Below are positions 16,011-22,609 of a stretch of 37,951 bases of DNA, piece by piece. Location: contig JAXHTF010000047.1 in the NCBI GenBank assembly GCA_034211275.1, forward strand, positions 1-37,951. The letters are read 5' to 3'. Every line of letters begins with the position of its first letter. Position 1 is the stretch's first letter. The DNA comes from Acidobacteriota bacterium (GTDB lineage Bacteria; Acidobacteriota; Thermoanaerobaculia; Multivoradales; JAHZIX01). The position numbers were made by a program, and so were the translations under genes. The notes beneath the pieces are model-generated. The model did no database searches. It had not been told where the DNA came from and saw nothing but the letters and a program-made list of their open reading frames with translations.

Positions 16011-18809
16011 ATGAAACTGAGCCCAACCCTGATCGCCCTCGCTTGTCTGCTATTCCTTGCAACTTTCCCCGCGCAAGCTCAGCTTCCCGACCCGTGGATG
16101 CCCTCCGGCCCGGAGGGCGGCGAGGTCACGGCCTTCGTTCAGGATCCCTTGGATCCGGATCGCCTCTACGCCGGCAGTACCGGTCGTGGAGTCTTCTTCA
16201 GCGGGGATCGCGGTGCGAGCTGGCAGGTCACCAATGGCCTGATCTCGGCGCCGGTTGCGGCCCTCTCGGCAGGGACCGGCGAGACCCGCGGCATTTGGGC
16301 CGCCGCCGGCACCGAAATCTTCCTGAGCATCAACGGCGGCAGAACGTGGCGGAATATGGGCTTCGGCCAAAGTCCCCCGCCCCGGGTGTTGAGCGCCGGA
16401 CCGGTTTATCCATTCATCGGCAACACTCGCCTCTACCGCCTCGAATCCGGTGGATGGAGACTCGTTGGTCAGGGATCGGCCTTCGACGGCAGAACGATCT
16501 TCGAGCTCGCTCACGACCGCCAGGGACAACTTCTCGTTGCCAGCGCCGCCGGCCTCTACGTCAGTTTCAACCGTGGCCTCAGCTTCCGACGCCTCGGCGA
16601 CGGTGTTTTCGGCGCGGTGCTGAGCGTCCGCGAGGATCTCAGGTCGCGGGCCCTCTTCGTCTCCACCTTGGATGGCAGACTCTTCCGCAGCAATCCCGAA
16701 CGGACCCAATGGGAGAACCTCACCGAGACTCTGCCCTCCCGGCCTTTTCCCCGAGGCTTCGCTCAGATCTTTCCCAACGGCAACGAGGAGCTCCTGGTCC
16801 TCACCGACGCGCTGATCCTCTATCGCTCCTCCGACTCGGGAGCCACCTGGGCGCCGGTGGGAGAGGCCCCGCAGATGACCCTCGGCGCCTTCGAGCTGCG
16901 CACCAACCTCGGGAGCACCCATCGCCTCTGGTCTTTCGGCACCGGCGGCGTCGGGCTGGGAACGAATCGCGGCACGGTCTGGCAGCCCCGCAACGAGAAT
17001 CTATACAACTTCGAGCTCGACGATTACGTCGTCGCCCCCGGCTCTCCGGCAACTCTATTCGCCACCTCCCCCATGGGATTCGCCACCTCCCCCATGGGAA
17101 GCGTCCGGCGCAGCGTCGACGACGGCGATTCCTGGCAGTTGATCCGCCAGGAGCCCATAGCGTTCACGGCTCCGCTGGCCCTCGACCCCACAGATCCGCA
17201 ACGGGTCTATCTAGGCGTGTCCGGAGGAGTGCGCAGGAGCGACGATCAAGGCTCGACCTGGGAGACCTCCCAACCGCCGATGGTGTGTAGCGAGGTCAGC
17301 GAGGTGGCGGTAGCGCCGTCCGATCCCAACGTCGTCTACGCAACGAGCTTCTCCGTATCCGCCGGATGCCCCATCAACATTCCGGGTGCCTGCTTCGCTC
17401 ACCGCAGCGACGATGGGGGTGAGACCTTCCGGTGCATCACGGAGCCCAGCGGCCAGCTCACTCACAAGCTGATCGTCGACCCCCGCGACGCCAACAGGGT
17501 CTACGCCGTCAGCCCCAGCAGGATAGAGCGCAGCGACGACGGCGGCGAGACCTGGACGCCGCTGCGAGACTCGGTCAACGCCTTCCGGGATCTGATCCTC
17601 GAGCCGCGCAATCCGGACATCCTGCTCTTGAGCCAGGCCGGGGGCATCTTCCGCAGCACCGACCGCGGCGAGACCTGGATGCGCTGGGACTTGCCCCAGG
17701 GGCCGGGCCCCCTCACCGCTTTGGTCGCCCATCCGATCCACCCCGACAATGTCTATGGCGTGCTGCGCTACCGCGCGAAGTGGAGTAAGGATGGTGGGCG
17801 GACCTGGCGCAATCTACCCATTGCGACGCCGGAGCTCTGGCTGGAGGGCCCTCTGGCCATTCAGCCGGAGGAACCGCTCAAGCTCTACACCGGCACCCAG
17901 GACGCCGGGATCCTGTCCCGCGCGATCCCGGTGGCCACCCAATGCGTACCCGACGAGCACACCCTCTGCTTCGGCGGGGAGAACGATGACCGCTTCGAGG
18001 TCTCGGTAACCTGGAAAGACTTCCAGGGCAACTCCGGCCAGGGCAGGCCGCTGGATAATCAGCCCCGAGGAGCCCGGGCCTTCTGGTTCTTCGACCCGGA
18101 GAACATCGAGCTGGCGATCAAGGTGCTCGACGGCCGGCCGGTGAACGACTCTTGGTGGATCTTCTACGCCTCGCTGACCAACGTCGAGTTCACCCTCACC
18201 ATCCTCGATACCGCCACCGGGCAGGTCCGCGAGTACCAGAATCCACCGCGCAATTTCGCCAGCCGCGGCGATACCCAGGCCTTCCAAGACCTTCACCTCT
18301 TGCCCTTCCCCCTCCCCGACGCCTCCCTCGAGGCGCCCTGGACGAGCGAGGACTCCGCTGCCGAGGCCACGCTCTCCAGCGCCTCCAACGGCTCGGTCTC
18401 GGTCCATCGGCTGGAGCTTCCCGCCGGCGCTCCGGGTCTTCCGTCGGCGGGCCCTCTCGGGATGGACTCGGGCTGTGTCGCCGACGCCACCTCTCTCTGC
18501 CTGTCGGACCGCTTCCGCGTGCGGGTCAGCTGGCGGGACTTTCAGGACCGCACCGGCGTCGGCACCGCCCTCTCCCTCACCGAAGACACCGGCAGCTTCT
18601 GGTTCTTCTCGCCGGACAACACCGAGATGCTGGTCAAAGTCCTCGACGGCCGGCCGGTGAACGGTCATTGGTGGGTCTTCTTCGGATCCCTGACCAACGT
18701 CGAATTCACTCTGACGGTGGAAGACGTGATGACCGGCGAGCTGCAAACCTATGTGAACCCTCTCCGCAACTTCGCCAGCCGCGGGGACACCCAGGCCTTT
18801 GATGGATGA
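16011..18809 (+). CDS. Exported Asp-box beta-propeller with two FWFF/WWVF domains (paralogue 3)
   Basis: 932 residues. Start at ATG 16011: Shine-Dalgarno GGAG five nt upstream and immediate signal peptide (MKLSPTLIALACLLFLATF, cleavage near AQAQ). An in-frame ATG at 15924 lies inside the preceding gene and is rejected. Propeller Asp-boxes include FFSGDRGASW, YRSSDSGATW, RRSDDQGSTW, ERSDDGGETW, FRSTDRGETW, WSKDGGRTW. The four-cysteine blade is kept (MVC, AGC, ACF, FRC). Most diverged of the three in the propeller: one blade contains a 7-residue tandem duplication (FATSPMG twice) encoded by a perfect 21-bp repeat. Copy 1 of the C-terminal domain is also diverged (VNDSWWIFYAS), while copy 2 is nearly identical to that of paralogue 2. 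Last gene of the operon. Confidence 0.87.
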   Translation: MKLSPTLIALACLLFLATFPAQAQLPDPWMPSGPEGGEVTAFVQDPLDPDRLYAGSTGRGVFFSGDRGASWQVTNGLISAPVAALSAGTGETRGIWAAAGTEIFLSINGGRTWRNMGFGQSPPPRVLSAGPVYPFIGNTRLYRLESGGWRLVGQGSAFDGRTIFELAHDRQGQLLVASAAGLYVSFNRGLSFRRLGDGVFGAVLSVREDLRSRALFVSTLDGRLFRSNPERTQWENLTETLPSRPFPRGFAQIFPNGNEELLVLTDALILYRSSDSGATWAPVGEAPQMTLGAFELRTNLGSTHRLWSFGTGGVGLGTNRGTVWQPRNENLYNFELDDYVVAPGSPATLFATSPMGFATSPMGSVRRSVDDGDSWQLIRQEPIAFTAPLALDPTDPQRVYLGVSGGVRRSDDQGSTWETSQPPMVCSEVSEVAVAPSDPNVVYATSFSVSAGCPINIPGACFAHRSDDGGETFRCITEPSGQLTHKLIVDPRDANRVYAVSPSRIERSDDGGETWTPLRDSVNAFRDLILEPRNPDILLLSQAGGIFRSTDRGETWMRWDLPQGPGPLTALVAHPIHPDNVYGVLRYRAKWSKDGGRTWRNLPIATPELWLEGPLAIQPEEPLKLYTGTQDAGILSRAIPVATQCVPDEHTLCFGGENDDRFEVSVTWKDFQGNSGQGRPLDNQPRGARAFWFFDPENIELAIKVLDGRPVNDSWWIFYASLTNVEFTLTILDTATGQVREYQNPPRNFASRGDTQAFQDLHLLPFPLPDASLEAPWTSEDSAAEATLSSASNGSVSVHRLELPAGAPGLPSAGPLGMDSGCVADATSLCLSDRFRVRVSWRDFQDRTGVGTALSLTEDTGSFWFFSPDNTEMLVKVLDGRPVNGHWWVFFGSLTNVEFTLTVEDVMTGELQTYVNPLRNFASRGDTQAFDG
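17058..17099 (+). repeat. Perfect 21-bp in-frame tandem duplication
   Basis: Two identical head-to-tail 21-bp units (17058-17078, 17079-17099) encode FATSPMG twice in a blade of paralogue 3. The matching blade in paralogues 1 and 2 (YASSTQG, FASAPGG) has only one unit, so this is a recent slippage or unequal-crossover event. Confidence 0.9.
17943..18284 (+). repeat. FWFF/WWVF domain, paralogue 3 copy 1
   Basis: Begins CVPDEHTLCFGG. The most changed of the six: FQGNSGQG, an altered loop DNQPRGARAFWFF, and NDSWWIFYASLTNVEF in place of NGHWWVFFGS. Confidence 0.8.
18474..18806 (+). repeat. FWFF/WWVF domain, paralogue 3 copy 2
   Basis: Begins CVADATSLCLSDRF, runs to the C-terminus. Near-identical to copy 2 of paralogue 2 (TVEDVMTGELQTYVNPLRN against TVEDVMTGELKTYVNPLRN). 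Confidence 0.8.
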
Positions 18810-18846
18810 GACCTTCCTCGAGTCCAGTTCGAGCCTTGGTGGGCAC

Positions 18847-18882
18847 AAAAAGAGGCCGACCACCGGGGAGCGGCGATCGGCC
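18847..18882 (-). terminator. Rho-independent terminator of the minus-strand FWFF-domain gene
   Basis: On the minus strand GGCCGATCGCCG pairs with CGGTGGTCGGCC around CTCCC (12-bp stem with two G-T pairs), followed by TCTTTTT (ending 18847). It lies 46 bp after the stop at 18929 and also separates it from the convergent propeller operon. Confidence 0.8.
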
Positions 18883-18928
18883 CGTACAGCGTCCAGCGTT
18901 GTTGGACGAGGAGTCAGGGAGAGCGCGA

Positions 18929-19636
18929 TCAGGGACAGGTGGCGAAGGCGTCGGTGTCCTGGATCGGCTGGAAGGGAGTGCGCAGCGGATTCTCGTACAC
19001 CTGCACCTCACCGCTCATCAGGTCGGTGACGGTGAGCTGGACCTCGACGTTGGTCAGACCCGCGGCGAAGACCCAATAGGAATTGAAGGTGGTGCCGCAA
19101 GCGTCGAGGACCTTGACGATGAGCTCGACGTTCTCGACGTCGAAGAAGTAGAAGAGGCCGGAGTCGTCGGTGAGCTCCAGGGTTTGGGCCTGGCCGGTGT
19201 CGCCGTCGACGGTCTCGAAGTCGGCCTCGACGCGGAAGCGGCCGTTGTTCAGGCATAGGGCCGTGGCCGACGGCACGCAGACCTCTTGGTCGAGGACCAG
19301 CAGCTCATTGGTCGCCAGCAGATCGCCGTTGGGAAGCTCTAGGCGCACCTCGTAGGTGCCGGGGTCCAGCGGATCGATGGTCGTCTCGATCATGAACGGC
19401 TCCGGCGGCGGCGGGGTGAAGGGGCAGCCGGAGCGGATCTCGGCGGTGATGACGTTGGCCGCGACGGTGACCTCGCCGAACTCCGGGCAAGCGCCCTGGC
19501 CGGTGGCGGTGAGGGTGATCTCGTCGACGAAGGAAGCCGGGTTGGGGCTGGCGGAGATGGTCTCCTGAGCCTGCACCAACGCCGGGAAGGCGAACAATAG
19601 GGCGCCGGCGATGAGAAGCAGTCGGGACTTGAACAT
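18929..19636 (-). CDS. Exported 235-residue protein with one diverged FWFF/YWVF domain
   Basis: Signal peptide (MFKSRLLLIAGALLFAFPAL, cleavage near VQAQ). An Ig-like N-terminal part follows (SASPNPASFVDEITLTATG ... PGTYEVRLELPNGDLL) with a Cys pair (ACPEF, GCPF). Then comes a C-terminal domain related to the repeats of the propeller operon: VPSATALCLNNGRFRVEADF, GLFYFFDVENVELIVKVLDA, YWVFAAGLTNVEVQLTV, ending FATCP. This copy has CG in place of GRP after KVLD and an extra terminal Cys, so it may keep a disulfide the operon copies have lost. Start at 19636: AAGGAG seven nt upstream; an in-frame ATG at 19669 lacks this. Own promoter and terminator. Convergent to the propeller operon. Confidence 0.85.
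   Translation of the reverse strand: MFKSRLLLIAGALLFAFPALVQAQETISASPNPASFVDEITLTATGQGACPEFGEVTVAANVITAEIRSGCPFTPPPPEPFMIETTIDPLDPGTYEVRLELPNGDLLATNELLVLDQEVCVPSATALCLNNGRFRVEADFETVDGDTGQAQTLELTDDSGLFYFFDVENVELIVKVLDACGTTFNSYWVFAAGLTNVEVQLTVTDLMSGEVQVYENPLRTPFQPIQDTDAFATCP
18932..19279 (-). repeat. FWFF/YWVF domain, seventh and diverged copy
   Basis: Aligns end to end with the six operon copies by LCL, RF-x-V, TG, F[WY]FF, N-x-E-x2-VKVLD, [WY]WVF, LTNVE and NP. Differs by DACGTTFNSYWVF and the end PIQDTDAFATCP. Confidence 0.75.
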
Positions 19637-19671
19637 GGGCAGTCTCCTTTGTGAAATCGAAGCGTTCATTC

Positions 19672-19713
19672 ATGCTGTATCAGCATACTAACGCGCAAGC
19701 CTTCACCTGTCCA
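19672..19713 (-). promoter_or_regulatory. Promoter with 15-bp palindrome over the predicted start of transcription
   Basis: Minus strand: -35 TGGACA (19713-19708), 17-nt spacer, -10 TAGTAT (19690-19685). The palindrome, read on plus as ATGCTGTATCAGCAT (19672-19686, 6-bp arms), overlaps the end of the -10 and the expected +1, a classic repressor position. It matches ATGCTGTAATAGCAT at 10421-10435 in 13 of 15 bases. Confidence 0.6.
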
Positions 19714-19898
19714 GCCCTTCCTTCAGATCTCGTCAAACCCCTTTTTAAGGCCTCTTCGAGGATTTTCCTCGTTTCAGCCGCAGGGCACATTTTTGCGGGA
19801 ATCGGCACGACTCAATGGCCTAAAAGCATAAGTCGTGGCGACAGCGGACACCGCGGCGGTGGGCTCCCCCGCCACCCATCTGCTCTCTTGGCCGGCAG

Positions 19899-21047
19899 TT
19901 AGACCTGATCCCGATCCAGCGCCCGCGCCGCCACCTCGCCGCACAGGCCCACCATTTGGTCGAGGGAAGCGAAGCGCGGGTCCTGGGTCAAGCCCTGGGC
20001 GTAGCGGTAGTAGATCTGCTGACCGATGACCGCCAGGCGGAAGATTCCGAAAACGTAGGCGTAGAGCAGGCCTTGGTCACTACCGCCAGCGGTCTGGCCG
20101 TAGCGATCCGCCAGCTGGCGGCGGGTGAGGCTGCCGGGGGCGTGGGTGGGACCGAAGGCGTTGGCGACCCACGGCTCCGGATCCCGGGCCTCGACCCAAT
20201 AAGCCAGGCTATTGCCCAGATCCATCAGCGGCGAGCCGAGGGTGCACATCTCCCAATCGAGCACCGCCACCATGCGGGTCAGATCTTCGGGGTCGAGCAC
20301 CAGGTTGTCGTATTTATAGTCGTTGTGTACCAGCGCCGCGCCGTCCAGGTGCGGCTCCTGGGCATCGAGCTCCGCCAGCAGCCAGGCCAACACCTCTTCC
20401 AACAGCTTCCAATCGTGGGTGCGGGCGCGGCGATAGCGCTCCGCCCAGCCTTCCACCTGACGCCGAACATACCCCTCGGGCTTGCCCAGGTCCGCCAGAC
20501 CGGCGCCGGCGTAGTCGAGGCCGTGAAGCTCCGCCAGGCGGTCGGCGAAGGTCTCCGACAGCTTGCACGCCGTCTGCGCATCGAGCACCAGCCCCGGCGG
20601 TAGCCGGCGGCGCAGGATCACGCCGTGGCGTCGCTCCATGACATAGAAGGGGGCGCCCAGGACGTCCTCGTCGTCGCAGTAGAGCAGCGGCCGCGGAGCC
20701 AGCGGATAGATCTCCGCCAGCGCCGAGAGCACTCGATGCTCGCGGCCCATGTCGTGGGCGCTCTTGACCCGATTGCCGAAGGGTGGCCGCCGCAGCACCA
20801 GGTCCTGCTCGCCGAGGCGCAACAAATAGGTCAGGTTGGAGAATCCGCTGGGGAATTGCTCCACCACCAATTCGCGCTCGTCTCCCTCGGCAACCTTCGT
20901 ACCGCCGGGGAGGTGCCGGCGTAGGTACTCCGCCAAGCGGTCCAGGTCGAGCTCCTCGCCGTCACGAACGGGGCGGGAAGCGTCGAGCCAGTCGTCCGGC
21001 GGGTGGCCGGTGCTCTGCGTCTTTCGGGAAGAGTCGCGGGTCGCCAT
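19899..21047 (-). CDS. Phosphotransferase family protein (APH-like, ACAD10/11 associated)
   Basis: 382 residues with the aminoglycoside-phosphotransferase/choline-kinase fold. N-lobe ESA: FSNLTYLLRLGEQDLVLRRPP. The Brenner-type catalytic loop is LVHNDYKYDNLVL and the metal-binding motif VLDWEMCTLGSPLMDLG. In animals such a domain is fused to acyl-CoA dehydrogenase as ACAD10/11, where it phosphorylates 4-hydroxy fatty acyl-CoA. Bacteria usually keep the two as neighbouring genes, and an ACAD of that type lies at 22610-23803 on the same strand. Start ATG 21047 (GAGG upstream); a GTG directly before it at 21050 is possible. No aminoglycoside-resistance role is implied. Confidence 0.88.
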   Translation of the reverse strand: MATRDSSRKTQSTGHPPDDWLDASRPVRDGEELDLDRLAEYLRRHLPGGTKVAEGDERELVVEQFPSGFSNLTYLLRLGEQDLVLRRPPFGNRVKSAHDMGREHRVLSALAEIYPLAPRPLLYCDDEDVLGAPFYVMERRHGVILRRRLPPGLVLDAQTACKLSETFADRLAELHGLDYAGAGLADLGKPEGYVRRQVEGWAERYRRARTHDWKLLEEVLAWLLAELDAQEPHLDGAALVHNDYKYDNLVLDPEDLTRMVAVLDWEMCTLGSPLMDLGNSLAYWVEARDPEPWVANAFGPTHAPGSLTRRQLADRYGQTAGGSDQGLLYAYVFGIFRLAVIGQQIYYRYAQGLTQDPRFASLDQMVGLCGEVAARALDRDQV

Positions 21048-21388
21048 CACTTACCTCGCAGGGGTTCGCCGAGGATCCACTGCCCGTCTTCGCCGGCAGC
21101 GGAGTCTTCTCGGATTCGGATGGGGCATGGTCTCACGATGCCCTGGAAGCCAACAAGAGAGCCCGCCGCAACCTTCTTCCTCGGCAAAGCTTTGGCATTT
21201 CCTCGGCGAATCCTCGGGATCCCTAGGCAGTTCCCTCGCTAGCTTGAGGGCATCTCGGAGGCGTGCTTCGAAACGCTTCCACTGGGCGGCTCCCTCGCGC
21301 AGATCCCCTTCCGTGGCAGAGGGCCTGCATTGCGAGCCTCGCCGCCTCGATCCATCGATTCACCCGAGCCACGCTAGGAGTCCTACCC
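21048..21388. other. Divergent intergenic region, phosphotransferase / GH-like gene
   Basis: 341 bp without a supported gene. It holds two short inverted repeats: GGGCAT / ATGCCC (21123-21128, 21138-21143) and CCCTC / GAGGG near 21232-21249. No convincing promoter hexamers seen. Codon-like composition is GC-rich, and no frame gives a recognisable protein, so a remnant of a lost gene is possible but not shown. Confidence 0.4.
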
Positions 21389-22588
21389 ATGCGCTTCTCC
21401 CGAAGTCTCCCTCTCCACCCGACGCCCCTTCGTGCCTGCATCGTTGCAGCGAGCCTCCTCGTCCTCCTCTGGATCCCTTCGTCCCTCCACGCCCATGGCT
21501 TGCGTCTCGTCTCCTACAACCCCCATCCGGTGTCCGGAACCAGCGTACCCATGGCGAGCCTGGCGGACAGCCGCACGCACGACGTCAACGCCTACCACAT
21601 CAACACCACGGCGGAGGTCAACGCGGTCCTCGGCTTCGCCGACTACGGCAAGCCCAAGATCATCTCCAACGACGATTCCGGGTTCACCACTTCGGATGTC
21701 GAGAACTGGATCGACACGGTGTGCTCTGACGTGTGCGGCGCAGGCTATCCGGGCTCCTGTCCCAACCCGTCCGGGGAGGTTCATTTCGAGCACTTCGACC
21801 AGCCCCTCACCGTGCGGGCCACGGAAGGCAAGCGGATCAAATTCAGCAGCGACTTCCCCGCCGACAGCCACACCATCCTCGACAAGATCAACACCAGCTG
21901 CGCCAGCGATCTCGCCGCCTACAAGACCCTCAGCCACAGCGGCAATCAGCTGTTGTGGGACAACGAGCCCGTCACCCTCGTCGGATTCAGCTCCATGGGT
22001 GCCGTGGTGGGGCTCAACTTCGATGTCGAAGGCTATCTCGACATGCTCGAGGCCCATCGCGTCAACCTGACCCGCGTCTGGGCCGTCGAACAGTGGACCG
22101 CCCTGGCCTTCCGCAAGCCCGGCGCACCTCACGAGAGCAACGGCATGACCCCGTTCGACGGCACGCTCTCCACCGGCTGGGACCTGAGCCAGGCCAACAC
22201 GGCGTTCTTCCAGCGCCTGCAGTACTTCGTCGACGAAGCCTGGGAGCGGGGCATCGTGGTCCAGCTGACCCTCTTCGACCGTCACGGAGTGCTCAACAAG
22301 ACTCTGCCCGGTCAGTGGCCCGAGAGCCCCTACAACCAGGCCAACAATTCCAACGGCTACTTCGCCGCCGGCCCCACCAACAAGGCTCCGACGAACTTCC
22401 TTTCCTTCGGAACGACGGGAGCCGGCGCCCTGCACCGGAGCTTCGTCCTCGACGTGGTCAACGCCCTCAAGACGCGCAAGAACGTGCTCTACGAGGTGAT
22501 GAACGAACCGAAGACCAGCGACTGGAGCCTCTCCAACATCGTGACCTTCCACGACCAGGCCGCAACGGTGATCAAGAGCGTCAAATAA
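21389..22588 (+). CDS. Exported clan GH-A-like glycoside hydrolase, apparently C-terminally short
   Basis: 399 residues. Signal peptide (ACIVAASLLVLLWIPSSLHA). Residues ~40-190 form a beta-rich N-terminal part. The barrel starts after LLWDNEPVTLVGFSSM and continues with EGYLDMLEAHRVNLTRVW, then a long strand-helix VDEAWERGIVVQLTLF and VVNALKTRKNVLYEVMNEP. YEVMNEP is the strand-4 motif of clan GH-A, whose Glu is the acid/base. The frame stops 20 residues later, so strands 5-8 with the nucleophile Glu are missing. Either a truncated/non-catalytic protein or a second subunit is needed. Start ATG 21389: AGGAG eight nt upstream and signal peptide directly after; an in-frame ATG at 21263 is not supported. 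It lies between two genes that are usually adjacent. Confidence 0.75.
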   Translation: MRFSRSLPLHPTPLRACIVAASLLVLLWIPSSLHAHGLRLVSYNPHPVSGTSVPMASLADSRTHDVNAYHINTTAEVNAVLGFADYGKPKIISNDDSGFTTSDVENWIDTVCSDVCGAGYPGSCPNPSGEVHFEHFDQPLTVRATEGKRIKFSSDFPADSHTILDKINTSCASDLAAYKTLSHSGNQLLWDNEPVTLVGFSSMGAVVGLNFDVEGYLDMLEAHRVNLTRVWAVEQWTALAFRKPGAPHESNGMTPFDGTLSTGWDLSQANTAFFQRLQYFVDEAWERGIVVQLTLFDRHGVLNKTLPGQWPESPYNQANNSNGYFAAGPTNKAPTNFLSFGTTGAGALHRSFVLDVVNALKTRKNVLYEVMNEPKTSDWSLSNIVTFHDQAATVIKSVK

Positions 22589-22609
22589 ACCGGTGAACGG
22601 TCGAGGTCC

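Noticed and set aside
10440-18809. CRISPR or transposon-type origin of the repeated DNA
   Set aside because: The repeats are coding, in frame, of domain length and separated by kilobases of homologous propeller sequence, so they result from gene and domain duplication.
18929-19636. Reading the single-domain protein as a fragment broken off the propeller genes
   Set aside because: It has its own signal peptide, Ig-like N-terminus, promoter, ribosome site and terminator, and its domain is strongly diverged.
19899-21047. Aminoglycoside resistance gene
   Set aside because: The APH fold is shared, but sequence motifs and the ACAD in the neighbourhood fit the ACAD10/11-associated subgroup.
21383-22552. 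389-codon frame antisense to the GH-like gene
   Set aside because: The plus frame has a signal peptide and an NEP motif; the antisense product is Val/Gly/Asp/Glu-rich with no recognisable feature.
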